A stretch of DNA of 64,000 nt, taken from assembly GCA_011037195.1 (NCBI GenBank), contig JAAEAF010001978.1, positions 124,001 through 188,000 of the forward strand, written 5' to 3'. Of the stretch, positions 36,551 through 49,834 are shown one piece after another. Position 1 is the first letter of the stretch; each line of letters opens with the position of its first letter. Both the position numbers and the translations under genes were made by a program. This DNA comes from Triatoma infestans (taxonomy: Eukaryota; Arthropoda; Insecta; Hemiptera; Reduviidae). Below the pieces are notes generated by a model that saw only the letters and a program-made list of their open reading frames with translations, did no database searches and had not been told where the DNA came from.

Positions 36551-37265
36551 CTTTTTCTTATTCCCTGTTAACAGGAAGTATTGCGATCACGTCAAATTGA
36601 GTTTTCACCGGAAATACATGTTTTGAGGTCACCTGAGTATGAAAAAAATGTATTCGGCGAATAGTTTGTGTGTGTGTGTCAAAAATGAACAAATTATCAC
36701 AAAAACGAAAATATCTGTGATGCTTTCCAGCTCTGCGGAACCAACCCACAACAACCATGAAACTCAGGAAGCTCAAACTCGGTATTCCGTTATGGTAGTA
36801 CCACCGCGACTAACAATCAAATTTTTCGCCAAATCCATCGAATTACCGGATTTTTTCCTTCCGTTTTTCACGATTTTCTTAAAACTTGATATATTATGTA
36901 TTTGAATAAATATCTATCACTTTTATTTGAATCATTTTCCTGGAAAATTGGGTTTTTAGGGGGTTTCGGGTGGAATAGTAGCGTTGAGCTTTTCTCCAAG
37001 TTACCACTTCAGTGCAATGTATGATTCTTAGCACCTGCATACAATATTAATTTACAATTAATTGGTAAAATGTGTGGCGTTAAAGTTCAATAATTATTTG
37101 ATTTAATGTTATTAGCGCTCTCTTCTGGACTACAATGTAATCACGTCTACTTCCTGCTTGGGTACTATTATCTATGTTAGGACAAATGAGTAAAATTTAA
37201 AGTTAAAAAAAAAATCTTGTTATATATAAATGTTTTAACTGCAGCCAGAGAAAGACTGAATGTTG
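36551..37265 (-). repeat. 0.8-kb repeat family, long copy (reverse)
   Basis: CTGTTAACAGGAAGTATTGC, TCACGTCAAATTGAGTTTTC and ACCGGAAATACATGTTTTGA open the unit. It ends with GCAGCCAGAGAAAGACTG and a degraded end motif near 37265. A (GT)n run occupies the usual internal position near 36666-36680. Confidence 0.8.
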
Positions 37266-37554
37266 CACACTAACTTTTTGTTCTTTTAATTAAAGTTTTT
37301 TAATTTTGCTGCAGCTACAGTCTCCCAACGGGGTTATTAAATAAAACGATTCTCTCTACCTTCAGCACTAATTAAACTAAACGGTAAATCGATACAATTG
37401 ATCAGGCCAGAGAGATGTTACCTTGGCCTTATGAACAGCGGAGTGTTAAATGAAGTAATATCAGTGTTAATGTATTCACTTGAATAGCATGTCTGTTCTT
37501 CACTTCAATGTAAATCACTCAAGAATAATGTGGTTTTTTTTTATGCGATCATGA

Positions 37555-37715
37555 AAAATTTTCTTAAGGCAGACACACACACACAGACCAGTTATTTAAA
37601 AATAAATAAAAAAAACTTTTTTGGACTCAGGCGGACCTCAAAATAGGTATATATATATCTGGTGAAAACTCGATATAGAAAATTTGACACGGTCGCGTGA
37701 AATGTTTTCTTATAA
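37555..37715 (+). repeat. 0.8-kb repeat family, right-end fragment (forward)
   Basis: An internal (AC)n run is followed by GACTCAGGCGGACCTCAAAA, GGTGAAAACTCGATA and AAAATTTGACACGGTCGCG. The left two thirds of the unit are missing. Confidence 0.65.
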
Positions 37716-39420
37716 GTGTTACTTTTTTAGTTTAGTTTTATAAAATGATATTAGTAATGAACCTTAGTTACCGCCTTAATTATTTTTTTCTAGAAAGAAT
37801 TTACATTCTTATATCCCGACGTTTCAACACTGCACGTGCCATGATCAAGGGAATAATCTTTTTTTGAATTATTACAATCTGAAATTTACAATACGTAAAA
37901 AAATTTATTGTACATATAAAAAAATTATTATACTTGTCCAGCAAATTGAGATTTACCAACCTTATAATAGAGAGTTGTTATAAATATTAAAAATTTGAAA
38001 CCAGTTTTTTAAGGTACGTCATTACTAATATCATTTTATAAAACTAAATAAGGTATAAAACAGCCATAAATCTACACCACAAAAGTTACAATTTTAGTTT
38101 ACTTTACACAATTCTATCCACATAGTGGGAGGAGTAATGAAGTGGATCAATACTTAATAAGAGATTTAATGATCCGACCCATAAACAAACTATTGTATTA
38201 TACTTGTCCAGACTAGATGTGATACAATACTCCTAGATGACCTGAGTAGAAGATGAGTAGTGTAGTGATTCTATTTAACAGTTTTAACAGGACATCAGAT
38301 AGGAACAGCTAACAAAGTGTTAACAAACAAAACACCCGGGTTCTGTACAATTAACCACATACATTGTCACAGTTCAATGTTTAACTTTTCGTTTAGTTTG
38401 TTATTGAGAATTAAAAAATATTTAATTACAAAATAACTGTAATAATTGTTATTTTTAATTAATTTTAAAAGAATTTATTTTTAATTAATTAATTAATTAA
38501 TTTAATTTTTAATTAATTTTATTTCTTAGTATTGTTCATAAAAACTGGGCAAATACTTTCTTTTTATAATAACTGTTAAGTATAAATTCCAATATTTCTT
38601 ATGAATAATTTTTTTTAAACTGAATAAATCAATAAAATAAATAAATAAAAACAAAAATTTCGATGGAATAAATTTATATGACTTTTTCTTAAAGCTTCAA
38701 TTCTCACAGCTTCAATTTTTGAAAACTTTTACTAAATTTGTAGTTGTTTCGAGTTTTGGACTTTAGGGGAACCTAACGCAGGTAAGAGAAATCGCGTAAA
38801 TGGAGGACTAATGCGCGAGACTAGGTCATAGAAGAAAGCAAACTGTTGCATGAAGTATTTACAGTGAATGTCACATTTTTTTTTCTGAGGGTTCTGTACT
38901 GCGACCATTGATGTCACATATAAGGAAGGTGACAGAAAAACAAAAATATAATGCAGAAACTGCGAAATAATGCAGCGTCAAATGTACATGGAGCACTTCT
39001 AGCATATTCTGCAAATTTCTGCGGCCACGTGAATACTCTTTATATTTCATTGTTGTATGAGATTACTGGAAGCGTTCCCAGCTTCAGTAGGGTAAATTAT
39101 TTGCTCAGACAATCACGCAATCGCCTGATTATTGTGTAATTAACAGAACTTGACGTCTCTCACTTGATTTTTGAGGATAGAACCTGATTTTTAAAAAACT
39201 TTTTTTTTTCATCGGTCAGCAGGACCATAATAATAATAAAAAATGCAAGGAGCGCTCTGCACAAATGCCAGACCCTCTTTGGGCTAGGCCACTGAGTTAA
39301 AAGGTTCAGAAACTCTGATCTCAACAATATTGTAGGTGATCGAACAAAAAATACCTGATGGTGCGCCTAAAGTCATAATGTTCCCCCCAGAATTCCCTTA
39401 ACGCGAACTTCAAAAAAAAA
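37716..39420 (-). other. Intron 3, middle part
   Basis: AT-rich, with a TTAA-rich low-complexity patch near 38456-38520. No exon supported. Confidence 0.5.
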
Positions 39421-40116
39421 AAATCTGGTGTGAAACACTCACACGACTTTCTCTTATTGCAAAATGGCAAACTTTCTTCACACTTACAATTTTTATTGTT
39501 TAAAACCGTCGGCATTTTTATGGAGAAAAATCACAAAAAAACTGAAAAACCTATTCAGTAAAGTCGTACTTCCGGTCATCCGATTTTCTTCAAACTCGGG
39601 ATTTCGACAACATTTTTAATTCTAATTAATATTATTTAGACGATAGAATTGTGTGTAATAAACTGAAATAGCACTTTATAGAGAACCATAACCCTACTCC
39701 TCTCCCAACAGTGCCCTTAAAATTTTGTCCGGGGAAATGTTTCAATCGAAGTAGTAGCTATTTGTGTATGTGTAACTGATATATTAAGTTCAAAGAAAAT
39801 TGTTGGAGCAGTTTTTGAGAAAATCACAAAAACTGAAAAAAAAACATTCAGTAAAGTGGCACTTACGGTTGATGGAATTTGCCCGAAATCTTCGTGTCTG
39901 ATGCGGTAAACAGGATACCAAGTTTGAGTTTCCTACAACTTTTTGTTTTTGAGATATTCTCTTCACACACATGCCAAACGCGCGCGCACGCACACCCACA
40001 CACAGATTCAGACTATTTTCTAAAAACCAGTTTTTTTTGGACTCAAGGGGCCTCAAACGTGTATTTCCGGTGAAAACTCAATTTCGGAAATCTGACAGTA
40101 GTTAGAGAAAGTTAAA
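39421..40116 (+). repeat. 0.8-kb repeat family, near full-length copy (forward)
   Basis: It begins TCTGGTGTGAAACACTCACA and CGACTTTCTCTTATTGC. It contains two related internal blocks, each with a CAGTAAAGT-CACTTCCGGT-like core (near 39557 and 39851). The usual (CA)-rich insert near 39965-40005 follows, then GTGTATTTCCGGTGAAAACT and TAGTTAGAGAAAGTT at the right end. Confidence 0.85.
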
Positions 40117-41092
40117 AATATCAACAAAAAATAATGGAAAATCGATAAAGTTGAGTTCCGAAAATTCACTAAAGTAAAGTGGTACACTCTGCTGAGAACT
40201 GACCGATTGTTTTAATCTTGGAATTTTTGCAAAACACTGAATCATGTAGAGAAACTACAATTTAAAGAAATAACATACAATATGAATGCCTAAGTCCCAG
40301 CCCCCTCGCAAAAAGAAAGAACTACAAAAATGAATTTTTCCATAAAAATATTTTAAGTAAAATTGTAGATCACTATCATTTACTTTCTTAGTGACTATGT
40401 CAATTTTGAAGGAAAATCGCCATCCAATTTTTGAAAGAAGAACATTGGGAAAAGATGAAAAATACATTATTAGCAAGAGGGACTAGTTAAAAAAAAACTT
40501 CAAAATCTTAGTTTGATATTTCTAAAAATATAGATAACAGTTAACTTATTTAAAAAAAAAAGAAGAAGTGAAACATCATACTTGTGTTTTTCCTCAATAA
40601 GCTAATGGCGGAGGAAATAGTATCACAGAATAACATGAGAGTAAATGATTTTTGGCATAAGAACGATTCCATTAAATTCTGAGTTAAGGTTTTTATTAAA
40701 AAAAAAAAAAAACTCTAATGAAAGAATATTATGAAGTAACATTAGTAAACTTCCATCTCAAAAAGATATTTACTGATTTACCTAATATTTTCGAACTGGG
40801 TTTCAAAATTCTGAAAGAAGAAAGGAATAAAAAGTATGACAATTGATTATGAGTCATGGAAAAATGGGATATAAATATGTCATAATAAAAGAGTTCACAA
40901 AATTCTTATTCTACAAAAAAGAAAAACCTAAGAACTTGGTTTGAATCGATGAAACACTTTTTAACATTAAAACTATTAAATTTCCACCTTGAAGATGAAC
41001 CTAACCTACATAGCACCCAACTACCTATTAGAAACGAACGGAAAAAAAAGATCACTAAAGAAAAAAAAAAATATATATAATTAATTCGTTAC
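40117..41092 (-). other. Intron 3, proximal part
   Basis: AT-rich, with A-runs. No exon supported. Confidence 0.5.
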
Positions 41093-41334
41093 CTGTAATA
41101 AATTTTGTTGATTATTACTTTCTGGAATTGACCAAACACATTGAGGAATTTCTTCAGTAGCTCTAACCATAATGAATGTTTTCACTGATGTCAATTTCAA
41201 ACCAAACTGTGGTTCATGTTCCCATAATAAACCTAACTTTATATAATTTGATAATTTAGACAGTACACTAGTTTTGTTATTGTTAATGTCTTGTTGATGT
41301 CGTTCATGATCGATGATGTAAGTAACTACCATGT
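41093..41334 (-). CDS. Coding exon 3 of the minus-strand gene
   Basis: The acceptor CTCTTTTATTTTAG ends at 41335 and the donor is TTACAG|GTAACG. It is 242 nt long, phase 1 in and phase 0 out. The product reads MVVTYIIDHERHQQDINNNK and then SVLSKLSNYIKLGLLWEHEP. It continues QFGLKLTSVKTFIMVRATEE and ends SIPESNNQQNLLQ. It looks like a compact folded segment, with helices at the start and a hydrophobic strand-like LKLTSVKTFIMVR. I do not recognise the fold. Phase and splice signals agree with exon 4 and with the proposed microexon upstream. Confidence 0.85.
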
Positions 41335-41762
41335 CTAAAATAAAAGAGCCTAACCACAATAATATAACCTTCACTCTTTGGAATACAAAAGTGTGAAACT
41401 AATCCGCCTATATATTATGTTAACCAATCAAGTTTTTTTCTATCACTGGTGGTTTACTGGAGAACTATCATGAATTAATCTTAATATAAATAAGAAATCA
41501 TGTTGTATGGATGTGATTCAGAAAAGAAAAAAGTAAATATGTACTGTATATATCGTATCTGTTATTTATTTAAAACAGATTTTATATAACAGACCATAAT
41601 ATGGACATATGTACATGGAGAGTTTTCTTTAATAAATACAGACTGTGTTTGACATTCAAGGAAAACAACAAAATCAAATATTTAATCATGGCCATAATTA
41701 CATCTCAGGACATTAAACGTCTGGTAATATTATTAAAATAATTTCCTTCGATTTGTCGTACG

Positions 41763-43132
41763 AAACCTGTAAGTCATCTATCAAATTTTCTTCAACTTAT
41801 AATTTTTACCAAATATTTGCTTGTAATTAGAGAATCTAATCTTAATAAAATGACTTTTTTGATGAAACCATACACTCCCCCTTACTCCAAACGTCTTTAA
41901 CTGAACTTTCTCGGGAAAAAGTTCCCAAAAAAAGTGTTGTATGGATAAAATCGTAGCAAAATAAATAACTTCAGTAAAAACGCACTTCCAGTCAACCGTT
42001 TTCTCAAAACTCAGAATTTTGGCAACACATTTAATTCATTATTTAGGCGATAGAATCGCATAAATAACCTAAAATACCATTTTATTAGAGGCAAACATTA
42101 TCCCACTAGTCATCCCTAACAGTCCCTTAAACGTACATAAGTGAATTTTCCCGCAGAAATGTTTAAAAAAGTTGTTTCTCTCTATACGTATAGTTGATAC
42201 ACCAAATTTAAGAACAATAAGTGTTGGAGCGATTTTCGAGTACTTCACATTGAGGAATTTGGACAGATAACTTCCTGCCCAGATTCCGCATGGTGATATC
42301 CAAATAGAATACCATATTTGACTTTCTGCGATTTTTCGTTTTTGATCTATGGTGTTCAGTTGGTAAACATCTACGCAGACAATTTTTTAAAAACCGTACT
42401 TTTAAACTCAGTAGTTGTGCTGGCAGTTACGCTGACCACACAAAACACGCAATACATACGACCAATTTCTAAAAACCCATTTTTTCGTCCTAAGAGAATT
42501 TCACAAAAGGTAACCTCTCCGGTGAAAACTCTATTTCTGTCACTTATGCAATACTAACTCTAAGTTTCAAGAGACGGTTTTCGAGAAAACAGCGAAAAAG
42601 AAAAAGAAAACATTTTCTAAAGGTAGCACTTCCGCTTAACCAATTTTTTCAAACTTGATATTTGTTTAAAATATTCAAATTCTCTTTGAGTTATGAGTTA
42701 AGAAATACTTAATGGAACCGTATGTTACTCTTTAGGTAAATGGAAATAACACTTTAGGTAAACGTGAGTTCATCGCTTATCCACAAATCTTCAAAAAATA
42801 ACACTTTTTCTATTAAAAACAAAACAAATTCTCGTGCCGCTTCGGATAAATCTGCGCAAAAATTTTGGAAAACAAAAAAATAATCATTCAGTAAACTTTG
42901 CACTTTTTCCATTGACGGACTTTGGACTGAAACGTTCAAGTCGGAATGAATGCTGATGTTGGTACCTACCAAAAACTGAACCGTCAATTTTGAGATTTCT
43001 GTGATGCTTAGGTTTTGAAAGATTTTGAGACACATTGAAATATACGAAAAGCCCATTTGCTAAAAACATATGTATTTCCGGTGACAAATTCAATTTCGCA
43101 AATTTAGTATGATCGCATACTTTCTCTTAGGC
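41763..43132 (+). repeat. Two adjoining 0.8-kb family copies (forward)
   Basis: The first copy runs to about 42545, with CACTTCCAGTCAACCG near 41984 and GGTGAAAACTCTATTTC near the end. A second, 5'-truncated copy continues from GAGACGGTTTTCGAGAAAAC to GACAAATTCAATTTCGCAAA and CATACTTTCTCTTAGG. They are head-to-tail. Both differ by many substitutions, so they are old insertions. Confidence 0.7.
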
Positions 43133-43138
43133 GCAGTG

Positions 43139-43154
43139 AGAGGGAGAGAGGGAG

Positions 43155-43213
<59 letters not shown>

Positions 43214-43215
43214 AA
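43139..43215. repeat. (GT)n(GA)n microsatellite
   Basis: A GT run of about 38 bp is flanked by GA runs on both sides. Confidence 0.95.
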
Positions 43216-43732
43216 GCATATTGAAAGTGGTACACAACTGCTAATAGACCCAATTCTACACGTATGACTTACTGCATTATTTATTAGAAAATTACCATCA
43301 ATTTTGTTAAATTTAAGGCCAATTTAAATGAAAAAAAAAAAAAAACCCTACGTATTCATACAAATTACCTATCAAAGAAATTTAGAAAACTACATTGTTA
43401 AAGCAAGATGTGAATAAAAGATAAGGTAATTGCTTTATTTGTACTTTTGATAAACGAATTACAATTTAAGGTCAACATGTTTCTGTAAATTACTTTTTGT
43501 TTTATTGGCTCATTAGATGTTCATAAATTCAATTTGAAAAACTGATGAAAAATATGAAAAGAGTTTAAAGACATACTTAATATTTATATTTTTTTACGGT
43601 CCACAAATACGGCAAAAATTCTAGTGTTCAAAATGACTTCCTCTTGGAGTTTACATACTTATAAATAACAAATTGCCTTCACATTCACTTCAATATTAAA
43701 TAGGTGGGAGAACGTAAAATTAAAAAAATACT

Positions 43733-44000
43733 GCTGTGAAACCATCACACGACTTCCTCTTACTCCTGTGAATACAATCACTTAAAAAGGACAAAATTTC
43801 TTTAACCTCTACATTTTACTCATTTGCCCTAATGTAAATATATAGGTGGTGTGGTGGGGGGAGACAAGTACTAACCTACAAACCCAAGCAGGTACGGAAG
43901 TGAAGAGCGCGCGTCTCTAACAAAACGAATCCCTCAAATTTGATCTGAAAACGTGTATATTTCCGGTGAAAACTCGGTGTAGAAGTAAAAAGGAAAACGC
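43733..44000 (+). repeat. 0.8-kb repeat family, internally deleted copy (forward)
   Basis: The left end GTGAAACCATCACACGACTT and CCTCTTACTCCTG, together with the right block ACGTGTATATTTCCGGTGAA, are present. Most of the middle is gone. Confidence 0.6.
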
Positions 44001-44404
44001 CATTCAGGAAATTACTCTGACAGGTAACTGTGTTGAAAACTATTGCACGGAAATATTGCAATTTCATTGAAAAAAAAAATACGCGAAATCTGGACAAATC
44101 CAATAACATTTGTTATATAACATCAATAGCATCAACAATTTATTTATCATTTACGATCAATAAAAACCAAATTCCATTACATAAAGCGATGGCGGGAAAA
44201 GATAAAAGCAAAATTAATTTAATCATTATTTATTTTAATAGTATTTGAAAAATTACTATACAAATAAGTTGACTGTTCAGATGTTGAAATAACGAATTTT
44301 TACGATATTTTTAACTTTGTTAATAGATAACACCCAACCTTATCTGTGTTTAACAATCTGTTGCGAAACAACACATGACTTTCACATTATGGTAAATCCC
44401 ACAC

Positions 44405-44905
44405 AATTCTATTTGATCAATTTTTACTTTCACTTTATGAGTGTGGTTGTAACAAATTTCCGAAATTCAAAGAATTCATGTTTTGATGTCTTCTGAGTGC
44501 AAACAAAATATTCCTAGCGAATGGACACATACGTGTGTGTGTGTGTGTGTGTGTGTGCGCGTGAGAGAGAGAGAACAAAATATCTGAAAAACGCAAAATC
44601 GCGGGAAGCTTGAGCTTGAGATTCAGTTTTGCTACTATCACCGCATCATACACGAAAGTTTCACGCAAAATCCATCAACCAGATATGCGACTTTACTACA
44701 TTTTCTTTTTTTCAGTTTATTGCAATTTTCTAAAAAACGGCTCCAACGATTTTCTTTAAACTTGGTATACTATGTAAATAATACATTATACACTTTTATT
44801 TGAATCACTTTCCTGGGAAAACTAATTTTTGAAAGAACCCTTCTGGTCCGTCCCAAATGGTGGGGATACTGAACGAAATATGACAAGTTCCAGCTTTGCG
44901 CGATT
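44405..44905 (-). repeat. 0.8-kb repeat family, partial copy (reverse)
   Basis: Diverged right-end blocks, a (GT)n run at 44532-44556, TACTATCACCGCATCATACA and GGCTCCAACGATTTTCTTTA are present. The far end is missing. Confidence 0.65.
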
Positions 44906-45299
44906 ATTTTTTTTTTTTTGTTCACACACACACACACTCACCCAATCCAAACTTGGCGCCATTCCATTTTTACAGTATTTGCTTTCGTGTACCATAGAGG
45001 GCAGAATCGGTGGGCGGTTTTGTGTTCTCCAACGCCTGTAACTGATTTCAGTTTGCTGATGCAAAAGCGATAATTTATTATTGTACGATAACTTTATTAA
45101 ATTCTTAAAAAATAATATTGACTTCCAATAATTATTTTTTTAAAATTCATTATGGAGTCTTTTTTTTTTATTTTCCACCTAAATAGTAAATAACAAATTA
45201 AAAAAAAATTGATATAGCTCTGAAAATGTTCTACCGTTTACATTAGGGGTACCCCTGCCAAGGAAAAAAAATCTAGTGTAAGTTTGACTTGTGAATAAA

Positions 45300-45720
45300 T
45301 AGAAATCACACTTCAGAGTAAAACCTAAAACGTCTCACACACACACACAGCACTCAGAACACCTCTTAAATGAAAAAACTGTTGGGGCCGTTTTCAAGAA
45401 TATCGCGAAAACAAAACAAACTGAATACTATATTCACAAACATTATTTCCGGTGAAAACGCAATTTCGAAAAACTGACAATATTCAGTCGCAACGATTCC
45501 CCCCTCTTAATGGAGTAAGAGATAAAGATAAAGATACGTATACCACTCTCTCACACACACACACACACACATATAGATCATTTCCAAAAAGGAAGTTTTT
45601 TCATATTCAGAGTACCTCAAATAAAGTATTTCCAGTGAAAATTCCACTTTGAAAACTTGACAGAAACCCAAACAACTCCCTCCCTACTAAAATAAATTTT
45701 TCTAGAATATATTGCAAAAA
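45300..45720 (+). repeat. 0.8-kb repeat family, scrambled fragments (forward)
   Basis: The stretch holds GGGGCCGTTTTCAAGAATAT, TTTCCGGTGAAAACGCAATT and GGAGTAAGAGATAAAG, and then a second TATTTCCAGTGAAAATTCC block. It looks like pieces of two copies. Confidence 0.55.
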
Positions 45721-47978
45721 AAATCTATGGAGACGCTTTTGAAAAAATAAATAAAATTTCTCATTCCGGTTTACTTGATTTTTCTTCAAACCACAATTTC
45801 ATCATCGTTTTTAATGAATCTTAAATATTAAGTAGGTGGCTTTTAAAGGAAAATTTAACTTTGTAACTCCTGCCCCCCCCCTTTTCCACCAGAATAAATA
45901 CGAAAAATAAATTTTTCAAACAAACGTTCTATTCCAAATAAACATTCCAACAGTAAAACATCACTTTCAGGTTATAGAAATCTGAGCAAAATTCCAATCC
46001 CCTCTCTCACGCTAATTAACCGGAAATATCAAATTATTGATGTCTATAAATTTGTAAATTTGTCATGAATTTCGTAAATTTCACTTAAGGGAAAGTTTGC
46101 AAATTATTTCCTAACTGGTTGAAGTAAAAATTTTCTCTCTGGTATCGATTAATTTACTTCTTTTAACACGAGGTGAAGAATAAATCGGAAGTAAATGCAC
46201 ATTAAAGTAAATATTATGTACATACCATAACTTTAAATGATAATTTTTTTTTAAAAATGTTACAGAAGTGGCAACAATACTCTTTTAAACACTTTGATTT
46301 TTGTATCCCATTAAATTTTTAACTTATTATATTAAACAAATCATTAACGGGCACTGATTTATCACTGAGTATCACTTCCTAAATACCATAATTCCTTATC
46401 TAAAGGAAATAAATAAAAAAAACAATGAGATAGTGATAACCTGACGTTAATTTGACATTAATGATAACCAGAAAATGATTTCTGGTAAATTGTATGTGTA
46501 AATCTGTAAAGGTAGATAAGGGATTCATTTAAGAGAGGAACACTTTAAATTGGTAAACAGCGCGCTCTTCATAACACTTACTTCAAAAATGTAGCCAATA
46601 TTAAAATCTATTATACTAAAAGAAAATTTCTCCTGTCAGTATAGTCATGCAAAAATATTTATTAGATGGTCTATTTTAATTTTCCTTTATTTAGGTCAAT
46701 GTTGATAGATCGCCTTGAAGATCTAGAATCTAGGCACAGATACCATTTCCTAGCGGTGCAATTTTAAACCAACTACAGTCATAATAAAGTCCCCCCACCC
46801 CAAACAATGTCACCTAAAACATGACACGCAAATTTTCTATAAAACTTTTTTCGAATTCATTTTTTTTGCTTCTTTTTTTTTTGCAGGTCACATCGTTGAT
46901 CGATAATTTCATTAACTCGAACAAACTATAATCTAGATTGGATTCATTAAAGTTATCAATAGAAATTGTAGAATTAATCTTCAAGGATGTAGGGCGGGTG
47001 TGCTACAGGGTGGATATTTCAGCCAAATCTTATCCTTTTTTTTTTTCTTCTTAACTTAGTACTATTATTTAAACTTTTTTCTTCTTATCCTAATACTTTA
47101 TTTTATATTTACACAAATTCAATTTATATACTTTATGGATTAAACAGCTGGCTCCAAGACGTCTTTGTAGGGAACGTTATCTTTGGTATTATTGTATCTC
47201 CTGGAAGCATCTTTTCAGCCTTTCTGGCTGAAATCCTTCCTATTTTAAGCGACACTGTTCACCTTAAGAATAAGAACTCAAATTAGCCAGAAGAACTTCA
47301 AACTACTCGAATAATCAGGCCGCACTAAAGGCATTAGATGGAACTGGGTCACATAAAAGATTGTTGATGAATATGCACTACTTGGTTCTCATAAATCAAT
47401 CAAATCGACATGAGAGATATTCGTCATTCCGGAGGTAGCAAAATTTCGCTAAGAACATGAGCAAAACATAATATTAGCAACGAAAAGATAAAGTGCAATG
47501 AGTTTGCATTTCTTTTTTGTTTGATGAAAACTGTGACAAAAAAGAAGAAGAAAATCGATAAATAACTAGACAGGAAAGTACACAAATAATTTTTAAGGCC
47601 TTGTGAATATTGAAACAGAAATTAAGGACCACAAAAATGGATCAAACAGTTATGTATATAAACTCGTACATATATTACTTGTAAACTGTGCTCATATTTT
47701 TAAAGAAAATAAATATACATTGATCGATATTATTGATTTTCGATTTGCTTTATTTATCCGTTTCATGCATTCAGGAAAAAAAATTAAATATTGAACGAAA
47801 TGGCATTTAGTTAATTGGATAAAAAACGGAGTATGCATTAATAATGATGAACTAAATTGTTTATGATAAACATGTTATTAAATAATTTATTTCCCTTTTG
47901 CATTTCTCACTGATTAGTAATTTTCTTTATCTAATCATTAAAAATTTTTTTTTTTGTAAAATTGATAAAATTATTGTA
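45721..47978 (-). other. Intron 2, part with a possible LINE scrap
   Basis: Mostly AT-rich. Near 46980-47020 the + strand reads CRAGVLQGGYFSQIL, which resembles the AGVPQGS-L reverse-transcriptase block of jockey-like LINEs. The match is one short motif only. No exon supported. Confidence 0.35.
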
Positions 47979-48060
47979 GATTTTTTTATTTAAGGTGCGT
48001 CAACATCTAGGGTCAATGATGCCCGAAGTCTTCTTTGTGCACTGCCGGCCTTCGGGCAAT
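47979..48060 (-). repeat. SINE tail fragment (reverse)
   Basis: A T-run is followed by GTGCGTCAACATCTAGGGTC and GTGCACTGCCGGCCTTCGGG, the reversed 3' part of the SINE family. Confidence 0.65.
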
Positions 48061-48061
48061 T

Positions 48062-48350
48062 TTAATGAAATCCGTCGTGTTTTTAATGGAAAAAAAATGA
48101 AAATAACTATTCAATACAAATGCACTTCCGGTCAACCGATTTTCTTCAAACTCGAAATTTTGGCAACACACTTAATACTGATTGATATTACTTAGATGAT
48201 AAACAAAAAATAGCATTTTAAAGTAAAACATAACCCCACCTCACACCCAATGAAACGAATTTACTCGGAGAAATATTTCAAATAAGCTGTAGCTTATCGG
48301 TTCTTTTAAAGAAAATCGTAGAATACTTGAAAAACTGTATGGTAAAAAAA
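48062..48350 (+). repeat. 0.8-kb repeat family, central fragment (forward)
   Basis: TGCACTTCCGGTCAACCGAT, TTTCTTCAAACTCGAAATTT and GGCAACACACTTAATAC mark the left-centre of the unit. It begins where the SINE tail stops. Confidence 0.65.
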
Positions 48351-48804
48351 GGAAGAAATAAGTTAGTGTACCTGAATATAAGTAAGTTTACATTTATAGA
48401 TGAAACAAGGCTGCCTTCTGGCAGGCTCATACAAATCCACCATACTGTTGGCAAACTATGGCACATACTGACGGACTATTGGCATAGGCTGTGTGACCCA
48501 CTACCTGGGTATATGTTACACTATAATAACAGTGGTGAAACGGCAAGCATACCAGGTAGTACCAGAGGAGCGCGCGTTATGATGTCGTGACACGATCCAA
48601 GAAAGTCCTCATCCAATCCATATCCATCCATCCATCCATCCCTATCCGGTAGAGGTTGTATTAGTTCTTTCAGAAAAAGTCAGTAAAGAGCAGGCAGAGA
48701 GAGACTGTATGAGTGAGAAAGAGAATGAAAAGCGCACGCTAGCGGAAAACCACAAAAAATTGATTTTTTTTTTTTGCATTATATTCACCTATTTACACTT
48801 TCTC

Positions 48805-48955
48805 TCACTCCTTTCTCTCACTGCTACTAAGGGCGGCAAATATTGCGATGGTGACAAATATTGGAAATTGATTTTCACCGGAAATACATGTTTTACTCGA
48901 TGGGTCCGAATAGGTGCTTGTTTGTAGCGGTGCTTGTTTGTCCAAAATATCTTGG
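48805..48955 (-). repeat. 0.8-kb repeat family, right-end fragment (reverse)
   Basis: CTCTCACTGCTACTAAGGGC, ATTGCGATGGTGAC and TTCACCGGAAATACATGTTT belong to the family's right end, reversed. It stops exactly where the next forward copy begins. Confidence 0.65.
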
Positions 48956-48956
48956 A

Positions 48957-49834
48957 AAATCTGGTGTGAAACACTCACACCACTTTCTGTTACTGCGATT
49001 TACCTAGTTATAATTGACTGATTCTGTTCTAGCATATAATACTTACCAGTTGTTTAGTTGTTTTCAAGTTTACATGAATGAGATAACCTATGCTTTATAG
49101 AAACGACTTTCTTGAGCAGAGCATAATCTACCCCTCCTCCAAAATCGCTCTTAAATAATTTTTCTCAGGAAAAATTTCAAACCGAAGTTTTAGGTGTCTG
49201 TATGCAGTTTAATAAGTTTAATGAAATCCACCGGTGTTTTTATAGAGAAAATCGCAGAAAACGAAAAAAAACTGTTCAAAAAAACGCACTTCCGGTCAAC
49301 CAATTTTTTCCAAACTCGTGTCTTAATTCTAATTCATATTACATACATGATGGAATCGTATAATAAACTAAAATAGCGCTTTAGAGAATAGCATAACACC
49401 ACCCCTCCATCCACCAAAACGCCTTAAATTTTCCAGGAGAAATGTTACAAATAAAAGTTGCAGCTCTTTATATGTATGTGTAGTTCATTTATCAAAAGAT
49501 TAAAGAAAAATCATTGGGCCGTATTTAGGAAAATTGCAAAAAAATAAATAAATGTACCTTTTAGTAAAGTAGTATTTCCGTTGACCGATTTTGACCCCAA
49601 AACGTGTTACCAGCTTCCCTCATACAGCATAAAAAAAATAGAGTTTGACATTCTGCGATTTTCCGTTTTTGAGTTTGCTGACCAACACACGCACATACAG
49701 AGAGGCAGCAATTTCTGAAAACCACTTTTTCATCTAAGGAGACCCCCAGTACGTCTATTTCCGGTGAAAACTCAATTTCGAAAATTTGACACGATTAGAC
49801 ACTTCCTCTTAACAACAGTTAGAGAAAGTAAAAA
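48957..49834 (+). repeat. 0.8-kb repeat family, full-length copy (forward)
   Basis: It runs from AATCTGGTGTGAAACACTCA and CACCACTTTCTGTTACTGCG to GATTAGACACTTCCTCTTAA and CAACAGTTAGAGAAAGT. At about 880 bp it is the most complete copy. Its right end is a short palindrome and touches a reverse copy. Confidence 0.85.

Noticed and set aside
44829..45064. Short frames containing HTHTHT or VCVCVC stretches
   Set aside because: They are translations of CA/GT microsatellites inside the 0.8-kb repeat copies. The same explains frames near 55.1 and 63.0 kb.
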